64,000 bases of DNA from Gilvimarinus algae (GCF_030518215.1 NZ_JAULRT010000052.1:744001-808000), one strand, 5' to 3'. Positions 9,036-20,318 are shown, numbered from the stretch's first letter. The notes: a model not told the origin generated them from the sequence alone. Program-made: numbers and translations.

Positions 9036-10751
9036 CTAACGATTGAGTTTTAAACTGACCTTGGTCACCTTGGCATCGGCCATTTCCAGCACAATAAACT
9101 CCACCTTCCCCAGGCTGACCCGATCGCCCACCACCGGCTGCTTGTAGCGTCGGTAGATGTAGCGGCCGATACTCCAGTTGGCCATTTCCTCAGGCACGTC
9201 AAAGCCATACAGAAGGCCCAAATCCATAAGCTTGGCACGCGGCGAGAACACAAACTCACCAAAGAATGCCTGAGCAGAGAGTCGATCAGGTTCGCGCTCG
9301 CCCACCAAGAGTTTGTCGAGCGCCGACAGCGCATCGGCCTTGGCCAACAGGTAGACATGATCGCCCGCCTCCAGAGGCGTTAATGCCGGATCGGCAACGG
9401 GCTCCCCCTCGCGCATAACGCAAAGCAAGCGCGCCTCGGAAGAGCTCGGCAAATGCACCCCGCCGGATCTGAGCGCGGGCGAATCGGCCAGCAGCTTATA
9501 GCCAACAAATTCGTAGCCCGCCTGCCCCGGCACACCCAACTCCACCCGCTGCACCCGGGTGGTACTCGCGGGCACATCGACTTTTAGCCAACGCGCCAGA
9601 GGTGCCACTGTCCACCCCTGCAGGACCAGCGAGACAATGACGATAAAAAACGCAATATTGAAGAAAAAAGGCCAGTGCTCCAACCCCGCCAGCCAGGGGA
9701 ACATAGCCAGCACAATAGGGACGGCCCCGCGCAAACCCACCCAGGAGATAAACAGCCGCTCGCGCCAGGAAAACTGGAACGGCATCAGCGATATCCCCAC
9801 CGCGAGCGGACGAGCGACAAAAATCAGAAACAGTCCAACCAGCAACGCACTGGAGGCGTAGGTCACCAGCTCAGAGGGGGACACCAGCAGCCCCAGCATC
9901 AGGAACAGGCTGATCTGAGCAAGCCAGGCGATGCCGTCGTGAAAACGCTGAATATTGTAGAGGCCACGGGACACCCGATTGCCCACCATAAGGCCGGCGA
10001 GGTACACGGCGAGAAAACCACTGGAATGCAGAACGGCCGCCAAGCCAAAAATCGAGATGCCGCCAAAAAGCGCCAACAGCGGATAGAGCCCCGGACTCAA
10101 TGCCAGCCGCGTAACTCCCCAGGCGAGCACCCTGCCGCCGGCGACACCGACCAGAGCCCCCACGCCCATTTGCCAGGTAAAGCCGAGCAGCATGGTGGCA
10201 TCAAAGCCGGACTCCCCCATGCGGATAAACTCCACCACGGTAATGGTGAGGAAGATCGCCATCGGGTCGTTCAGGCCCGACTCAATCTCCAGGGTTGCCC
10301 CTACCCGGGCCTTGAGTGCCAGCCCCTGCATGTTGAGCACAGAGAATACCGCTGCCGCATCCGTGGAGCCGACAATCGCCCCGATCAGCAGACCCTGGGT
10401 CCAGGGAAGATCCAGCAACCAGGCGGCAAAAGCGCCGCAGACACCCGCGGTAACTACCACGCCCAGCGAAGCGAGCACCAGAGCGGGCTTGAGCCCCACC
10501 CGAAAATTGTGAATATCCGTGCGCAAGCCGCCGTCAAAGAGTATGACCGCCAGCGCCAAGGTGCCGAGAAACAACGCCGACTGAACATCATTGTAGGCGA
10601 TACCGCCTAACCCGTCCTCACCACCGAGCATGCCCACCAACAGAAAAACCAACAATAGCGGCATGCCCACCCGGGGTGAGAGCGCACTGGCCAGGATGCT
10701 GATTAAAAATAAAACAGCACCGAGCAAAATTAACTGATTTAGCACATCCAT
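9036..10751 (-). CDS. nhaP2: CPA1-family potassium/proton antiporter with C-terminal RCK_C and CorC-like domains
   Basis: A 571-residue inner-membrane antiporter of the NhaP2/CvrA type, exchanging K+ (or Na+) for H+. About 12 hydrophobic segments fill residues 5-385, with ILFDGGLRTD, GAIVGSTDAAAVFSVL and the ESGLNDPMAIFLTI motif carrying the ion-binding Asn-Asp pair. The cytoplasmic tail (about 400-571) looks like a TrkA_C/RCK_C regulatory domain (LEAGDHVYLLAKADAL) followed by a CorC/HlyC-like module. It is divergent from the RNase II gene with 93 bp between starts. Confidence 0.9.
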   Translation of the reverse strand: MDVLNQLILLGAVLFLISILASALSPRVGMPLLLVFLLVGMLGGEDGLGGIAYNDVQSALFLGTLALAVILFDGGLRTDIHNFRVGLKPALVLASLGVVVTAGVCGAFAAWLLDLPWTQGLLIGAIVGSTDAAAVFSVLNMQGLALKARVGATLEIESGLNDPMAIFLTITVVEFIRMGESGFDATMLLGFTWQMGVGALVGVAGGRVLAWGVTRLALSPGLYPLLALFGGISIFGLAAVLHSSGFLAVYLAGLMVGNRVSRGLYNIQRFHDGIAWLAQISLFLMLGLLVSPSELVTYASSALLVGLFLIFVARPLAVGISLMPFQFSWRERLFISWVGLRGAVPIVLAMFPWLAGLEHWPFFFNIAFFIVIVSLVLQGWTVAPLARWLKVDVPASTTRVQRVELGVPGQAGYEFVGYKLLADSPALRSGGVHLPSSSEARLLCVMREGEPVADPALTPLEAGDHVYLLAKADALSALDKLLVGEREPDRLSAQAFFGEFVFSPRAKLMDLGLLYGFDVPEEMANWSIGRYIYRRYKQPVVGDRVSLGKVEFIVLEMADAKVTKVSLKLNR

Positions 10752-10793
10752 ACGCCAATAATACTACAGCGACCCGCGGCTGCCTGTATTTCC

Positions 10794-10802
10794 TGTTATC
10801 AT
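10794..10802 (+). promoter_or_regulatory. Extended -10 element upstream of RNase II gene
   Basis: TGTTATCAT fits the extended -10 pattern (TGn then a TATAAT-like hexamer) and lies 43 bp before the start codon. No good -35 is present. Confidence 0.45.
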
Positions 10803-10844
10803 TAGCGTCATCACACCAAATTGCCCAAAACAAGTTATTGATTC

Positions 10845-12854
10845 ATGCTCAGTAAAGATGCGCTGTCGCAGCTGTCCCAGTTAAAGTCCAACATCGTTTC
10901 ACAAAAAGAGTACGCCGAGGGCGTGGTCAGGGCCACAGCCAAGCGTTTTGGTTTTGTACGCCTGGACGACGGGCGCGATGCCTTTCTCGACCCGGATCAA
11001 ATGCTCCGGGTATTACCGGGTGACCGCGTACAAATCAGCGTGAGCGAAAACGACAAAAAGCAGCTCGAGGCCCGCCTGGAAAAACTGCTGCAAAGCGAGA
11101 CCAAGCGCTTTGTCGGACGCTACGTAAGGAAGGGCCCTGCCCACTTCGTCGAGCCCGACCTCCCGCCCTTTAATCGTTGGCTGTTTATCCCTCCTCAAGA
11201 GCGCACCAACTGCACCGAGGGGGATCTGGTGGAGTGCGAATTAATCCGCCATCCCTTCAAGCACGAGGGCAAGGCCCAGATTCGTGTGATCAATCGCATC
11301 GGCCGCCCCGATGAGTCGGGCATTGAAGGCCGCTACGTGGCGGCCAAATACCAGCTGCCCACCACCTGGGCCGAGGAAGCACTTGAGCAGAGCAAAGCCT
11401 TGTCACCGGAGCAAGCCCCCACTGAGGCCCGCGAAGATCTGACCGATATAGCCTTTGTCACTATCGACTCGGAGTTCACCCGGGACATGGACGACGCCAT
11501 CTTCGCCGAAAAAACCGATGGCGGCTGGCGCCTGATGACGGCCATTGCCGACCCCGGCAGCCTGATAGCGCCCGGCAGCCCCCTTGAACAAACCGCCCGG
11601 GAGCGGGCCAGCACGCTCTACCTGCTGGGCCACCCAATTACCATGTTGCCCACTGAGCTGTCGCACGAAACCTTCTCTCTGGTGGCCGACGCCGAGCGCC
11701 CCGCCATTGTCTGCACCATGGAAATCGACACTCAGGGGGCCATCAGCGACTACCGGTTTTGCGTCGCCAAGATCACCTCTAAGCACAAGCTCAGCTACCA
11801 AGCCGTGACAGAGCTGCTTGAAGGCGAAGACGCTGAAGGCTTGGCCAGCCGCCTGCCAGAGGCTATTGTCGACAGCCTTAAAGCGCTCAATGACTGTGCA
11901 CAGGCAAGGCTCAGCCAGCGACAGGAAAACGCGCTGGTTATGGAAGACCGCGCCGATTACCAATACTGGCTCAACGACCAGAAGAAAATCGAGCGCGTTG
12001 AAAAGCGCCTGCGCAATACGGCGCAAAAAATGGTTGAAGAGGCCATGCTGGCCACCAACGTGTGTGCCGGTGATTTGTTCAGCCAGCACCCGGGTTCAGC
12101 CATTTTCTCCGGTCATATTGGTTTTCGCCCCGAGCGACTGGACGACGTCCGCCAGCTTGCAGGTGAACTTTCCGCCGATTACAGCGAACTGGATTACACC
12201 ACGCTTGCCGACTTTCAGACGCTGTTCAAACAGCTGCGGCAGGACGCCAGCCGGGCGACTTCACGTCTTCTCTCGCTGTTGCAGCGCATGCAGCAGGCAG
12301 GCAGCCTGACTCGTGAGCCGGCGGGACATTTCGGTCTGGGCTTTCCCGCCTACGCGACCATCACCTCACCAATTCGACGCTATCAGGATCTGTACAACCA
12401 CTACGCCCTAAAACGCATCCTTGCTGGCAAAACGGTCTCTGGCCTCAGCAATGAACTGACGGAAGACTTGCAGGAAAAACTTACCCGCGGTCGGCAGGCG
12501 GCCCGCATGCTTGAGCAGTGGCTGTTATGTCAATACATGAGCGAACACATCGGTACGGTTCACTTCGGCACTATCACCGGCGTTAGCGCGCGCGGCATTA
12601 CCGTGAGGCTGGACGACATAGGGACCGATGGCTTTGTGCAACTCGCCGAAAAGGGCCAACCAAAACCCAAGTTTGACAGCCGGCGCCTGAGCCTCATCAC
12701 CGACACAGCCGAGTTCTACCTGGACGAGCCTGTCACGGTTAAAGTCAAAGAGGTGGATATTAACGCGCGTCGCATCAGCCTTGAGCTGGTCGACAAAGAA
12801 ACCGCTGAGCGCCTTAAAGCCTTTGAGCAATCCGATCAGCCAGACGCGCCATGA
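10845..12854 (+). CDS. rnb: RNase II family 3'-5' exoribonuclease
   Basis: A 669-residue processive 3'-5' exoribonuclease. Order: N-terminal cold-shock/OB domains (about 20-150, with AEGVVRATAKRFGFVRLDDG), the RNB catalytic domain (about 196-530) and a C-terminal S1 domain (about 575-655). The four metal-binding aspartates are present in TIDSEFTRDMDDAI (D208, D214, D216, D217), and PIRRYQDLYNHY carries the conserved Arg/Tyr cluster, so it should be active. It is nearer to RNase II than to RNase R: no N-terminal HTH and no basic tail. It overlaps the EVE-domain gene by four bases (ATGA). Confidence 0.93.
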   Translation: MLSKDALSQLSQLKSNIVSQKEYAEGVVRATAKRFGFVRLDDGRDAFLDPDQMLRVLPGDRVQISVSENDKKQLEARLEKLLQSETKRFVGRYVRKGPAHFVEPDLPPFNRWLFIPPQERTNCTEGDLVECELIRHPFKHEGKAQIRVINRIGRPDESGIEGRYVAAKYQLPTTWAEEALEQSKALSPEQAPTEAREDLTDIAFVTIDSEFTRDMDDAIFAEKTDGGWRLMTAIADPGSLIAPGSPLEQTARERASTLYLLGHPITMLPTELSHETFSLVADAERPAIVCTMEIDTQGAISDYRFCVAKITSKHKLSYQAVTELLEGEDAEGLASRLPEAIVDSLKALNDCAQARLSQRQENALVMEDRADYQYWLNDQKKIERVEKRLRNTAQKMVEEAMLATNVCAGDLFSQHPGSAIFSGHIGFRPERLDDVRQLAGELSADYSELDYTTLADFQTLFKQLRQDASRATSRLLSLLQRMQQAGSLTREPAGHFGLGFPAYATITSPIRRYQDLYNHYALKRILAGKTVSGLSNELTEDLQEKLTRGRQAARMLEQWLLCQYMSEHIGTVHFGTITGVSARGITVRLDDIGTDGFVQLAEKGQPKPKFDSRRLSLITDTAEFYLDEPVTVKVKEVDINARRISLELVDKETAERLKAFEQSDQPDAP

Positions 12855-13321
12855 ACTACTGGCTGTTCAAATCGGAGCCCGATTGCTATTCCATTGCGCA
12901 TCTGGCCGCGGAGAAGCAACAGACGGCCCGCTGGGACGGCATACGCAATTTTCAGGCGCGCAACCTGTTGCGTGATCAAGTGGCAAAGGGCGATGAGGTT
13001 CTTTTTTACCACAGCCGCTGTAAAGCCATAGGCGTGGTGGGCACGATGAGGGTGGCAAAAGCCGCCTACCCCGACCCGCAGCAGTTTAACCCCGACAGCG
13101 ACTACTTTGACCCCAAGGCCAGTCCGGATAACCCCCGCTGGTTTTGCGTAGACGTAACACTCACACGCACTTTTAATCATCCCGTTTTGCTCGACACCAT
13201 CAAGCAGCTTCCCGAATTTGACACCATGGTGCTGCGCAAGCAGTCGCGGCTGTCCATTCAACCGGTGGAGAAATCACACTTTTTTCGTATTCTCGAACTG
13301 GCCGACCGGCCGCCAAAATAA
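12851..13321 (+). CDS. EVE domain-containing protein
   Basis: A 156-residue PUA-superfamily protein composed of one EVE domain, the fold of human THYN1. The family start MNYWLFKSEPDCYSI is followed by WDGIRNFQARNLLRDQVAKGDEVLFYHS and, later, DPRWF-like NPRWFCVDV. EVE domains are thought to recognise modified nucleobases in DNA or RNA. It overlaps the RNase II stop by four bases (ATGA), so the two are translated together; a role linked to RNA turnover or modified RNA is inference from this coupling. Confidence 0.92.
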   Translation: MNYWLFKSEPDCYSIAHLAAEKQQTARWDGIRNFQARNLLRDQVAKGDEVLFYHSRCKAIGVVGTMRVAKAAYPDPQQFNPDSDYFDPKASPDNPRWFCVDVTLTRTFNHPVLLDTIKQLPEFDTMVLRKQSRLSIQPVEKSHFFRILELADRPPK

Positions 13322-13491
13322 CAATCGTTTGTAATTTTTGTTACACGCGCTCCGCGACACTGATTAATCCCTAAACACTTTGTTTATTTCTCGACGGGCA
13401 TCTGTGACTGACTGCACAGCTTATCGGCAATTTGCCACAGCTGGCCCGGCCTTTGCTCTGTACCGGCAAACCCTTTGTGAAGGAGCAAACG

Positions 13492-14070
13492 ATGAAAGAC
13501 CACACATTCACCAAGCGCACCGCCCCTCTGGCAGCAGCCCTGTTTCTGTTCGCTGGCGCCCACACTCAGGCTGCGCCCAATAGTGCCGTCAGTTATGACT
13601 ACGCAGGGGTCGAGTATGTTGAGCAGGATCTCGACGACTACGACTGCAATCAGGACGGCCTGAGTGCCTACGGTAGCATGACCATTAACGGCCCCTGGTT
13701 TGCCGTGGCGGAGGTTACCGATGTGAGTGGCAACAAGGGCTGCGGCTCTAGCACCCTCGCCGCTGGCGGCGGTTATCACACACCGCTCAATAGCCAATGG
13801 GATTTGTACGGCACCTTGAGTGTTGAACGCACCGATCCCGACAACGGCAGCAGCGATACCGGCCTAGTCGCGGCGGCCGGCGCCAGAGGTTGGCTCCTGC
13901 AGCGCCTTGAGGGCAAAGCCGAGCTCGCGCACCACACCGCCTTTGATGACACCACCTCACTGAATCTCGGGGCGAACTACTGGTTTGTCCCCAGCCTGGC
14001 AGCGACCCTGGACACCAGTTTTTCCGATGAGGGCAATGCCATCGAAGTCGGTGCAAGGCTGAACTTTTAA
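13492..14070 (+). CDS. Small outer-membrane beta-barrel protein
   Basis: A 192-residue exported protein. ATG at 13492 is preferred over one at 13432 because it has a GAAGGAG site and gives a proper signal peptide (basic start, hydrophobic LAAALFLFAGA, cleavage after ...HTQA about residue 27). The mature part alternates polar and hydrophobic residues in roughly eight strands and ends in ...GARLNF, with the C-terminal Phe recognised by the BAM machinery. Two cysteines (in DYDCNQD and NKGCGSS) may form a disulfide. It resembles Ax21-like small barrels, but no specific function can be assigned. Confidence 0.78.
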   Translation: MKDHTFTKRTAPLAAALFLFAGAHTQAAPNSAVSYDYAGVEYVEQDLDDYDCNQDGLSAYGSMTINGPWFAVAEVTDVSGNKGCGSSTLAAGGGYHTPLNSQWDLYGTLSVERTDPDNGSSDTGLVAAAGARGWLLQRLEGKAELAHHTAFDDTTSLNLGANYWFVPSLAATLDTSFSDEGNAIEVGARLNF

Positions 14071-14086
14071 GGCCGTGCCTGCAATC

Positions 14087-14112
14087 CCCCGGACGGCGAA
14101 GCCGCTCCGGGG
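14087..14112 (+). terminator. Possible terminator hairpin after the outer-membrane protein gene
   Basis: CCCCGGA..CGGC pairs with GCCG..TCCGGGG around a GAA loop, with one bulged C. There is no good T-run afterwards, so termination is uncertain. Confidence 0.4.
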
Positions 14113-14114
14113 TC

Positions 14115-14123
14115 TGTTATAAT
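14115..14123 (+). promoter_or_regulatory. Extended -10 promoter of the CvfB-like gene
   Basis: TGTTATAAT is a perfect extended -10 (TG, one base, TATAAT), 26 bp before the start codon. The -35 region is poor, as is common for extended -10 promoters. Confidence 0.6.
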
Positions 14124-14149
14124 CGGGCCTCACTCAGCGAGGATCCACC

Positions 14150-14986
14150 ATGGCCCAGATCGGACACTACACTACAGCGCCCATCGTTAAACTTGTTGAT
14201 TTTGGCGCGTACCTGGACCTCGACGATCTTGGCACTGTCCTCCTACCAAAACGCTACCTCACCGAAGACATGACACTCGGAACCCAAGTCGATGTGTTTC
14301 TCCATCTGGACAGCAACGATATACCGGTGGCGACAACCCTGAAACCGCGCGCCACCGTGGGCGAATGCGCCCACCTTCCTGTGGTAGACATAAACGACGC
14401 CGGCGCGTTTTTGGACTGGGGGCTTCCCAAGCACCTTTTGGTGCCCTTTAACGAGCAGCACAAACGCTTTGAGCTCGGGGGCTCCTATGTCGTGACCCTC
14501 TATCTGGACGCTTACACCAACCGTATTGTCGCCTCGTCACGGCTGAGCAGACACCTGCAGGAGCAGGCGCGCCACTTCAAGCCCAACCAAAGTGTGGATT
14601 TGTTAATCTGCGGTAAAAGCGATATGGGCTATAAAGCCGTCATCAATCACCAGTACCTCGGTCTGATTTTCCGCGATGATGCCTTCCGCCCCTTGCAGTA
14701 CGGCGAACGCACCACCGGCTATATCAAGGCGATTCGGCCCGACGGAAAAATCGATTTGAGTTTACAGGCAGGCGGAGGCAAAGGACGGGACCGATTACAG
14801 CAACACATACTGGATCACCTGGCCGCCAGTGGCGGACGATCACTGCTCAACGACCGCGCCGCTCCCGATGAAATATACCGAACGTTTAACACCAGTAAAG
14901 CGGCCTACAAAAAAGCCCTGAGCGCGCTCTACAAGCAGCGGCTGATTGTCATTACCCCAGACGACATTCGTCTTAACGACGAATAA
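14150..14986 (+). CDS. CvfB/YitL-family S1-like RNA-binding protein
   Basis: A 278-residue cytoplasmic protein with tandem OB/S1-like domains and a C-terminal winged helix, as in CvfB (S. aureus virulence regulator) and B. subtilis YitL. The order can be followed: S1-like repeats about 1-60, 66-130 (AGAFLDWGLPKHLLVPF) and 140-205 (SDMGYKAVINHQYLGLIF, then GYIKAIRPDGKIDLSLQ), and a winged helix about 215-278 (STSKAAYKKALSALY-like). It has a GAGG ribosome site and a strong -10 upstream. Its last 14 bases overlap the convergent YceI gene. Its target RNA is unknown. Confidence 0.88.
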   Translation: MAQIGHYTTAPIVKLVDFGAYLDLDDLGTVLLPKRYLTEDMTLGTQVDVFLHLDSNDIPVATTLKPRATVGECAHLPVVDINDAGAFLDWGLPKHLLVPFNEQHKRFELGGSYVVTLYLDAYTNRIVASSRLSRHLQEQARHFKPNQSVDLLICGKSDMGYKAVINHQYLGLIFRDDAFRPLQYGERTTGYIKAIRPDGKIDLSLQAGGGKGRDRLQQHILDHLAASGGRSLLNDRAAPDEIYRTFNTSKAAYKKALSALYKQRLIVITPDDIRLNDE

Positions 14987-15596
14987 ACTCCGCGTAAACT
15001 TCAATACGTACAGCATCACCCACTGCGGGAATAAACTGGCCCATGCCAAAATCGGAACGGTTGAACAGAAGATGTGCCTCAAAACCCAAGGTATAGTTGC
15101 CGGTTAACCGGTTAGTGGTGGCGCCATTGATCTGCACATGAAGCTCAACCGCTTTGCGCACCCCACGAAAATCCAAAAAACCCGGAAACACCAGCGAGTT
15201 GCCATCGCGCCTTGCGCGCCCCTGCGACTCAAACACCGCCTGTGGATAGCGCCCAGTGCACAGCCAGTCGCAACTTTTCAGGGTATCGGCAAAATCCGGA
15301 CGGTTCACATCCAGTGATGCCAGGTTCACCGACGCGCGCAACTGACTGTCAGCCGGGTCGGAGGCGTTGTAATCAAGCTCGGCACTCGCCTGATTAAACC
15401 GGCCGACAAAATCCGACACAGCCAGATGACCCACTTTGAACAATACCGTCGTATGGTGCGGGTCCAACCGATAGGCGCCGGGCTTTAGCTCAATTAACTC
15501 GCGCTCCACCTCGCCACTGAGCAAAGCGCCGCACGCCGTCAAGGACAGTAAAACTGTGACAATGGACAAACAGTAGGTTATTTTAAGAAACTGCAC
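14973..15596 (-). CDS. YceI-domain lipoprotein
   Basis: A 207-residue lipoprotein with a YceI lipocalin-like barrel. The signal peptide ends in a lipobox LTAC with the lipidated Cys at 22; the next residue is Gly, so sorting to the outer membrane is likely. The YceI core starts at GAYRLDPHHTTVLFKVGHL (about 41-59) and contains the usual DVNRPDFADTLKSCDWL and GFLDFRGVRKAVEL blocks. YceI proteins bind isoprenoids in an internal cavity; the ligand here is unknown. It is convergent with the CvfB-like gene, overlapping 14 bases. Confidence 0.92.
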   Translation of the reverse strand: MQFLKITYCLSIVTVLLSLTACGALLSGEVERELIELKPGAYRLDPHHTTVLFKVGHLAVSDFVGRFNQASAELDYNASDPADSQLRASVNLASLDVNRPDFADTLKSCDWLCTGRYPQAVFESQGRARRDGNSLVFPGFLDFRGVRKAVELHVQINGATTNRLTGNYTLGFEAHLLFNRSDFGMGQFIPAVGDAVRIEVYAEFIRR

Positions 15597-15639
15597 TTCT
15601 CAGCTCCACTGCCACCAAAGGCAAGCACCAAGAGCCCAA

Positions 15640-17217
15640 TCACTCCCACTCAATCGTCGCCGGTGGTTTACTGGACACGTCGTAGGTGACCCGCGACACG
15701 CCAGAGATTTCATTGATAATGCGGTTGGAGACTTTCTCCAGCAGCTCGTAGGGCAGGTGCGCCCAGCGGGCGGTCATAAAGTCGATGGTCTCTACCGCAC
15801 GCAAGGCGATGACCCACTCGTATCGGCGCCCGTCACCTACAACACCCACGGACTTCACCGGCAGGAAAACCGCAAAGGCCTGGCTGGTTTTGTGGTACCA
15901 GTCGGCGTTGTGTAGCTCTTCGATAAAGATAGCGTCTGCCTCACGCAAAATATCGGCGTATTCTTTTTTCACTTCGCCGAGTATGCGCACCCCAAGACCA
16001 GGCCCAGGGAACGGATGGCGATACACCATATCGTAGGGCAGGCCGAGTTCAAGGCCGATAGCCCGCACTTCATCTTTAAAGAGTTCACGCAAAGGTTCTA
16101 CCAGCTCAAGCTTCATGTCCTCGGGCAGGCCACCGACATTGTGGTGCGATTTAATCACATGGGCCTTACCGGTTTTCGCAGCGGCGGATTCAATCACATC
16201 CGGGTAGATGGTGCCCTGTGCCAGCCAGTTCACGTCCTTAATCTTGGCGGCCTCTTCGTCAAAGACCTCGATAAAGGTATTGCCGATGATTTTGCGTTTG
16301 CGCTCGGGATCGGCCTCGCCTTGCAGGCGGCCTAAAAACAGCGCTTCACGATCAGCTCGGATGACACGTACGCCCATGTTCTTGGCAAACATATCCATCA
16401 CCTGATCGCCTTCGGCTTTGCGCAGCAAGCCATTGTCGACGAACACACAAGTGAGCTGGTCACCGACGGCTTTGTGAAGCAGAGCCGCCACTACCGAAGA
16501 ATCAACGCCGCCCGAGAGCCCGAGCAACACTTTATCCGTGCCCACTTGCTCGCGAATTTTGACGATGGCATCCTCGACAATGTTGGCGGGCGTCCAGAGT
16601 GGCTCGCAACCGCAGAGCTTGAGAACAAAGTGCTCGAAGATGCGCTTGCCCTGCAGGGTGTGCGTCACCTCGGGATGAAACTGCAGGCCGTAAAACTCCT
16701 TTTCTTCACAGTGCATGGCGGCAATGGGACAAGACGGCGTCGAGGCCATTACGGTGAAGCCTTCCGGCAGGGTCACAACCTTGTCGCCGTGACTCATCCA
16801 CACATCGAGCAGCGCTTTGCCGTCGGCGTCTACGTGGTCTTTGATGTCGTCCAGCAAAGGGCCGGCGTCTTCGACGGAAATTTGCGCGTATCCAAACTCC
16901 TGAATGGCTGACCCCTGCACCTTGCCGCCCATTTGCTCGGCCATGGTCTGCATGCCGTAGCAAATACCCAGCACAGGCACACCAAGCTTGAACACCACTT
17001 CGGGCGCACGGGGTGAGTTTTCTGCGGTCACCGACTCGGGACCGCCGGCGAGAATAATGCCGTTGGGATCAAACTCGCGGATTTCTTCCTCGGTCATGTC
17101 GTAGGCGCGAATAATGGAGTAAACCCCTACCTCGCGCACACGGCGGGCTATCAGTTGCGTGTACTGAGAGCCGAAGTCGAGAATCAAAATACGCTGAGCA
17201 TGAATGTCCTGAGTCAT
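15640..17217 (-). CDS. guaA: GMP synthase (glutamine-hydrolysing)
   Basis: Converts XMP to GMP using glutamine and ATP, the last step of guanine nucleotide synthesis. The 525-residue protein has an N-terminal class I glutamine amidotransferase (nucleophile in VLGICYGMQ, His/Glu in [10 protein letters not shown]), an ATP pyrophosphatase domain ([15 protein letters not shown]-loop, about 230) and the C-terminal dimerisation domain ending [11 protein letters not shown]. All catalytic motifs are intact. It follows guaB after a 78-bp gap containing a terminator-like hairpin. Confidence 0.98.
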   Translation of the reverse strand: MTQDIHAQRILILDFGSQYTQLIARRVREVGVYSIIRAYDMTEEEIREFDPNGIILAGGPESVTAENSPRAPEVVFKLGVPVLGICYGMQTMAEQMGGKVQGSAIQEFGYAQISVEDAGPLLDDIKDHVDADGKALLDVWMSHGDKVVTLPEGFTVMASTPSCPIAAMHCEEKEFYGLQFHPEVTHTLQGKRIFEHFVLKLCGCEPLWTPANIVEDAIVKIREQVGTDKVLLGLSGGVDSSVVAALLHKAVGDQLTCVFVDNGLLRKAEGDQVMDMFAKNMGVRVIRADREALFLGRLQGEADPERKRKIIGNTFIEVFDEEAAKIKDVNWLAQGTIYPDVIESAAAKTGKAHVIKSHHNVGGLPEDMKLELVEPLRELFKDEVRAIGLELGLPYDMVYRHPFPGPGLGVRILGEVKKEYADILREADAIFIEELHNADWYHKTSQAFAVFLPVKSVGVVGDGRRYEWVIALRAVETIDFMTARWAHLPYELLEKVSNRIINEISGVSRVTYDVSSKPPATIEWE

Positions 17218-17245
17218 GGATGTTCCAGTGGCAAATGTGAAAATG

Positions 17246-17273
17246 AAAAACCCCTGTGTTCACCACAGGGGTT
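17246..17273 (-). terminator. Terminator-like hairpin between guaB and guaA
   Basis: AACCCCTGTG (17249-17258) pairs with CACAGGGGTT (17264-17273) around a 5-base loop; on the minus strand it is followed by five T. It lies 22 bp after guaB and 30 bp before guaA, so it would reduce read-through into guaA. Confidence 0.8.
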
Positions 17274-17295
17274 GTAGGTGTCAAGAGCGTTTAAA

Positions 17296-18897
<1,602 letters not shown>

Positions 18898-18962
18898 TTA
18901 GAAAATGGCAGGCAACACGCGGCGGGCAAGTGTTTGAGGCGGCGCTCTGATACAATAGCTGC

Positions 18963-20318
18963 ATGACAACCGACTACAGTGGCGCGCCTGGACAGGGCCG
19001 CGATATTCTCAGCGTTTCTCACCTCAACCGGCTCAGCCGGCAGCTGCTCGAAACCCACCTGCCATTGGTGTGGGTGGAGGGAGAAATCTCCAACTTGTCC
19101 CGGCCCAGCTCCGGGCACTGGTATTTCACTCTTAAAGACGACACTGCCCAAGTGCGCTGCGCCATGTTCCGGGGCCGCAACCAAACGGTTAAATTTAGCC
19201 CCACGCAGGGCCAGCAAGTCCTTCTGCGGGCGCGCGTAAGCATCTACGAAGGCCGCGGGGACTATCAGCTGGTCGCCGAGCATATGGAGGAAGCGGGCCT
19301 TGGCGCCCTGCAGCGCGCCTTTGAGGCCCTGAAAAATAAGCTCGCCGCCGAGGGGCTGTTCGCCACCGAGCGGAAGAAAGCCCTGCCCGAGCGCCCCGAG
19401 CATATTGCCATTATCACCTCACCCACGGGGGCGGCTATTCGCGATGTGCTTTCTGTCATACAGCGCCGCTACCCGGCGCAAAAAGTCACGGTTATTCCTG
19501 TGGCGGTTCAGGGTGAACAGGCGGCGCCAGCGATTGTCTCCGCCCTGCAGCTGGCGGTTCAGGCCGAGCTGTTTGACTTGCTGATCCTCACCCGCGGTGG
19601 GGGCTCGATTGAGGACTTATGGGCCTTCAACGACGAGGCCCTGGCGCGCGCGATCAGCGCCTGCCCCCTGCCTGTCATCAGCGCCGTGGGTCACGAAGTG
19701 GACTTCACCATTGCCGATTTTGCTGCCGATCTGCGCGCGCCGACACCCTCCGCCGCCGCGGAAATCGCCGTACCCGATGTCCGGGAGCAGCTCGCCGGGC
19801 TACAAGAGCGCGAACGCCAACTGGCTCGCTCACTGGACAGGCTGATCACGCGGGAAAAGACGCGCCTAGAAGCCCTAAGCCGGCGCCTGCGCCACCCCGG
19901 CGAAAAACTGCGCCACCAAGCGCAGCAGCTCGACCAGCTGGAACTGCGCCTGCGCAGCACCATGCACTGGCAGCTGGAACGGCAAGAGCGCCGCCTAAGG
20001 GAACTCAGTGTGCGCCAGCAACACCAGCATCCACAGGCCTTGGTAACGCGCGCCGAGCAGCTGCTGCAGCGTTCGCACAAGGCGCTGCGTCGGAGCATTG
20101 AGCAGTGCCTCGCGCGCCACCGGCAATTACTCCATGAAAAAGCGCGCGTGCTCGACAGTGTCAGCCCCCTGGCGACTCTCGACCGGGGCTTTTCTGTGGT
20201 CCGCAACCAAGAGGGTGCAGTGATTACCGCCGCAAATCAGGTCGCGGCGGGGGAAGACATCTCGGCGCGCCTCGCAAAGGGTCAGCTCACCTGCCGGGTG
20301 ATTGCAACCGCGGAGTAA
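18963..20318 (+). CDS. xseA: Exodeoxyribonuclease VII large subunit
   Basis: Large subunit of the single-strand-specific exonuclease VII, acting with XseB in repair. The 451-residue protein opens with an OB-fold (about 15-115: VSHLNRLSRQLLE, WVEGEISNLSRPSSGHWYFTLKD), then the catalytic domain (RPEHIAIITSPTGAAIRDVL, LTRGGGSIEDLWAFNDEALA, AVGHEVDFTIADFAADLRAPTPSAAAE) and a long coiled coil (about 280-390), and ends with the family DRGFSVV element. It is divergent from guaB. Its 3' end contains the promoter of the thi operon. Confidence 0.97.
   Translation: MTTDYSGAPGQGRDILSVSHLNRLSRQLLETHLPLVWVEGEISNLSRPSSGHWYFTLKDDTAQVRCAMFRGRNQTVKFSPTQGQQVLLRARVSIYEGRGDYQLVAEHMEEAGLGALQRAFEALKNKLAAEGLFATERKKALPERPEHIAIITSPTGAAIRDVLSVIQRRYPAQKVTVIPVAVQGEQAAPAIVSALQLAVQAELFDLLILTRGGGSIEDLWAFNDEALARAISACPLPVISAVGHEVDFTIADFAADLRAPTPSAAAEIAVPDVREQLAGLQERERQLARSLDRLITREKTRLEALSRRLRHPGEKLRHQAQQLDQLELRLRSTMHWQLERQERRLRELSVRQQHQHPQALVTRAEQLLQRSHKALRRSIEQCLARHRQLLHEKARVLDSVSPLATLDRGFSVVRNQEGAVITAANQVAAGEDISARLAKGQLTCRVIATAE

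Noticed and set aside
9675-10610. A 311-residue plus-strand frame
   Set aside because: Antisense to the K+/H+ antiporter; very rich in Gln, His, Arg and Pro, as expected from the reverse strand of a GC-rich membrane-protein gene.
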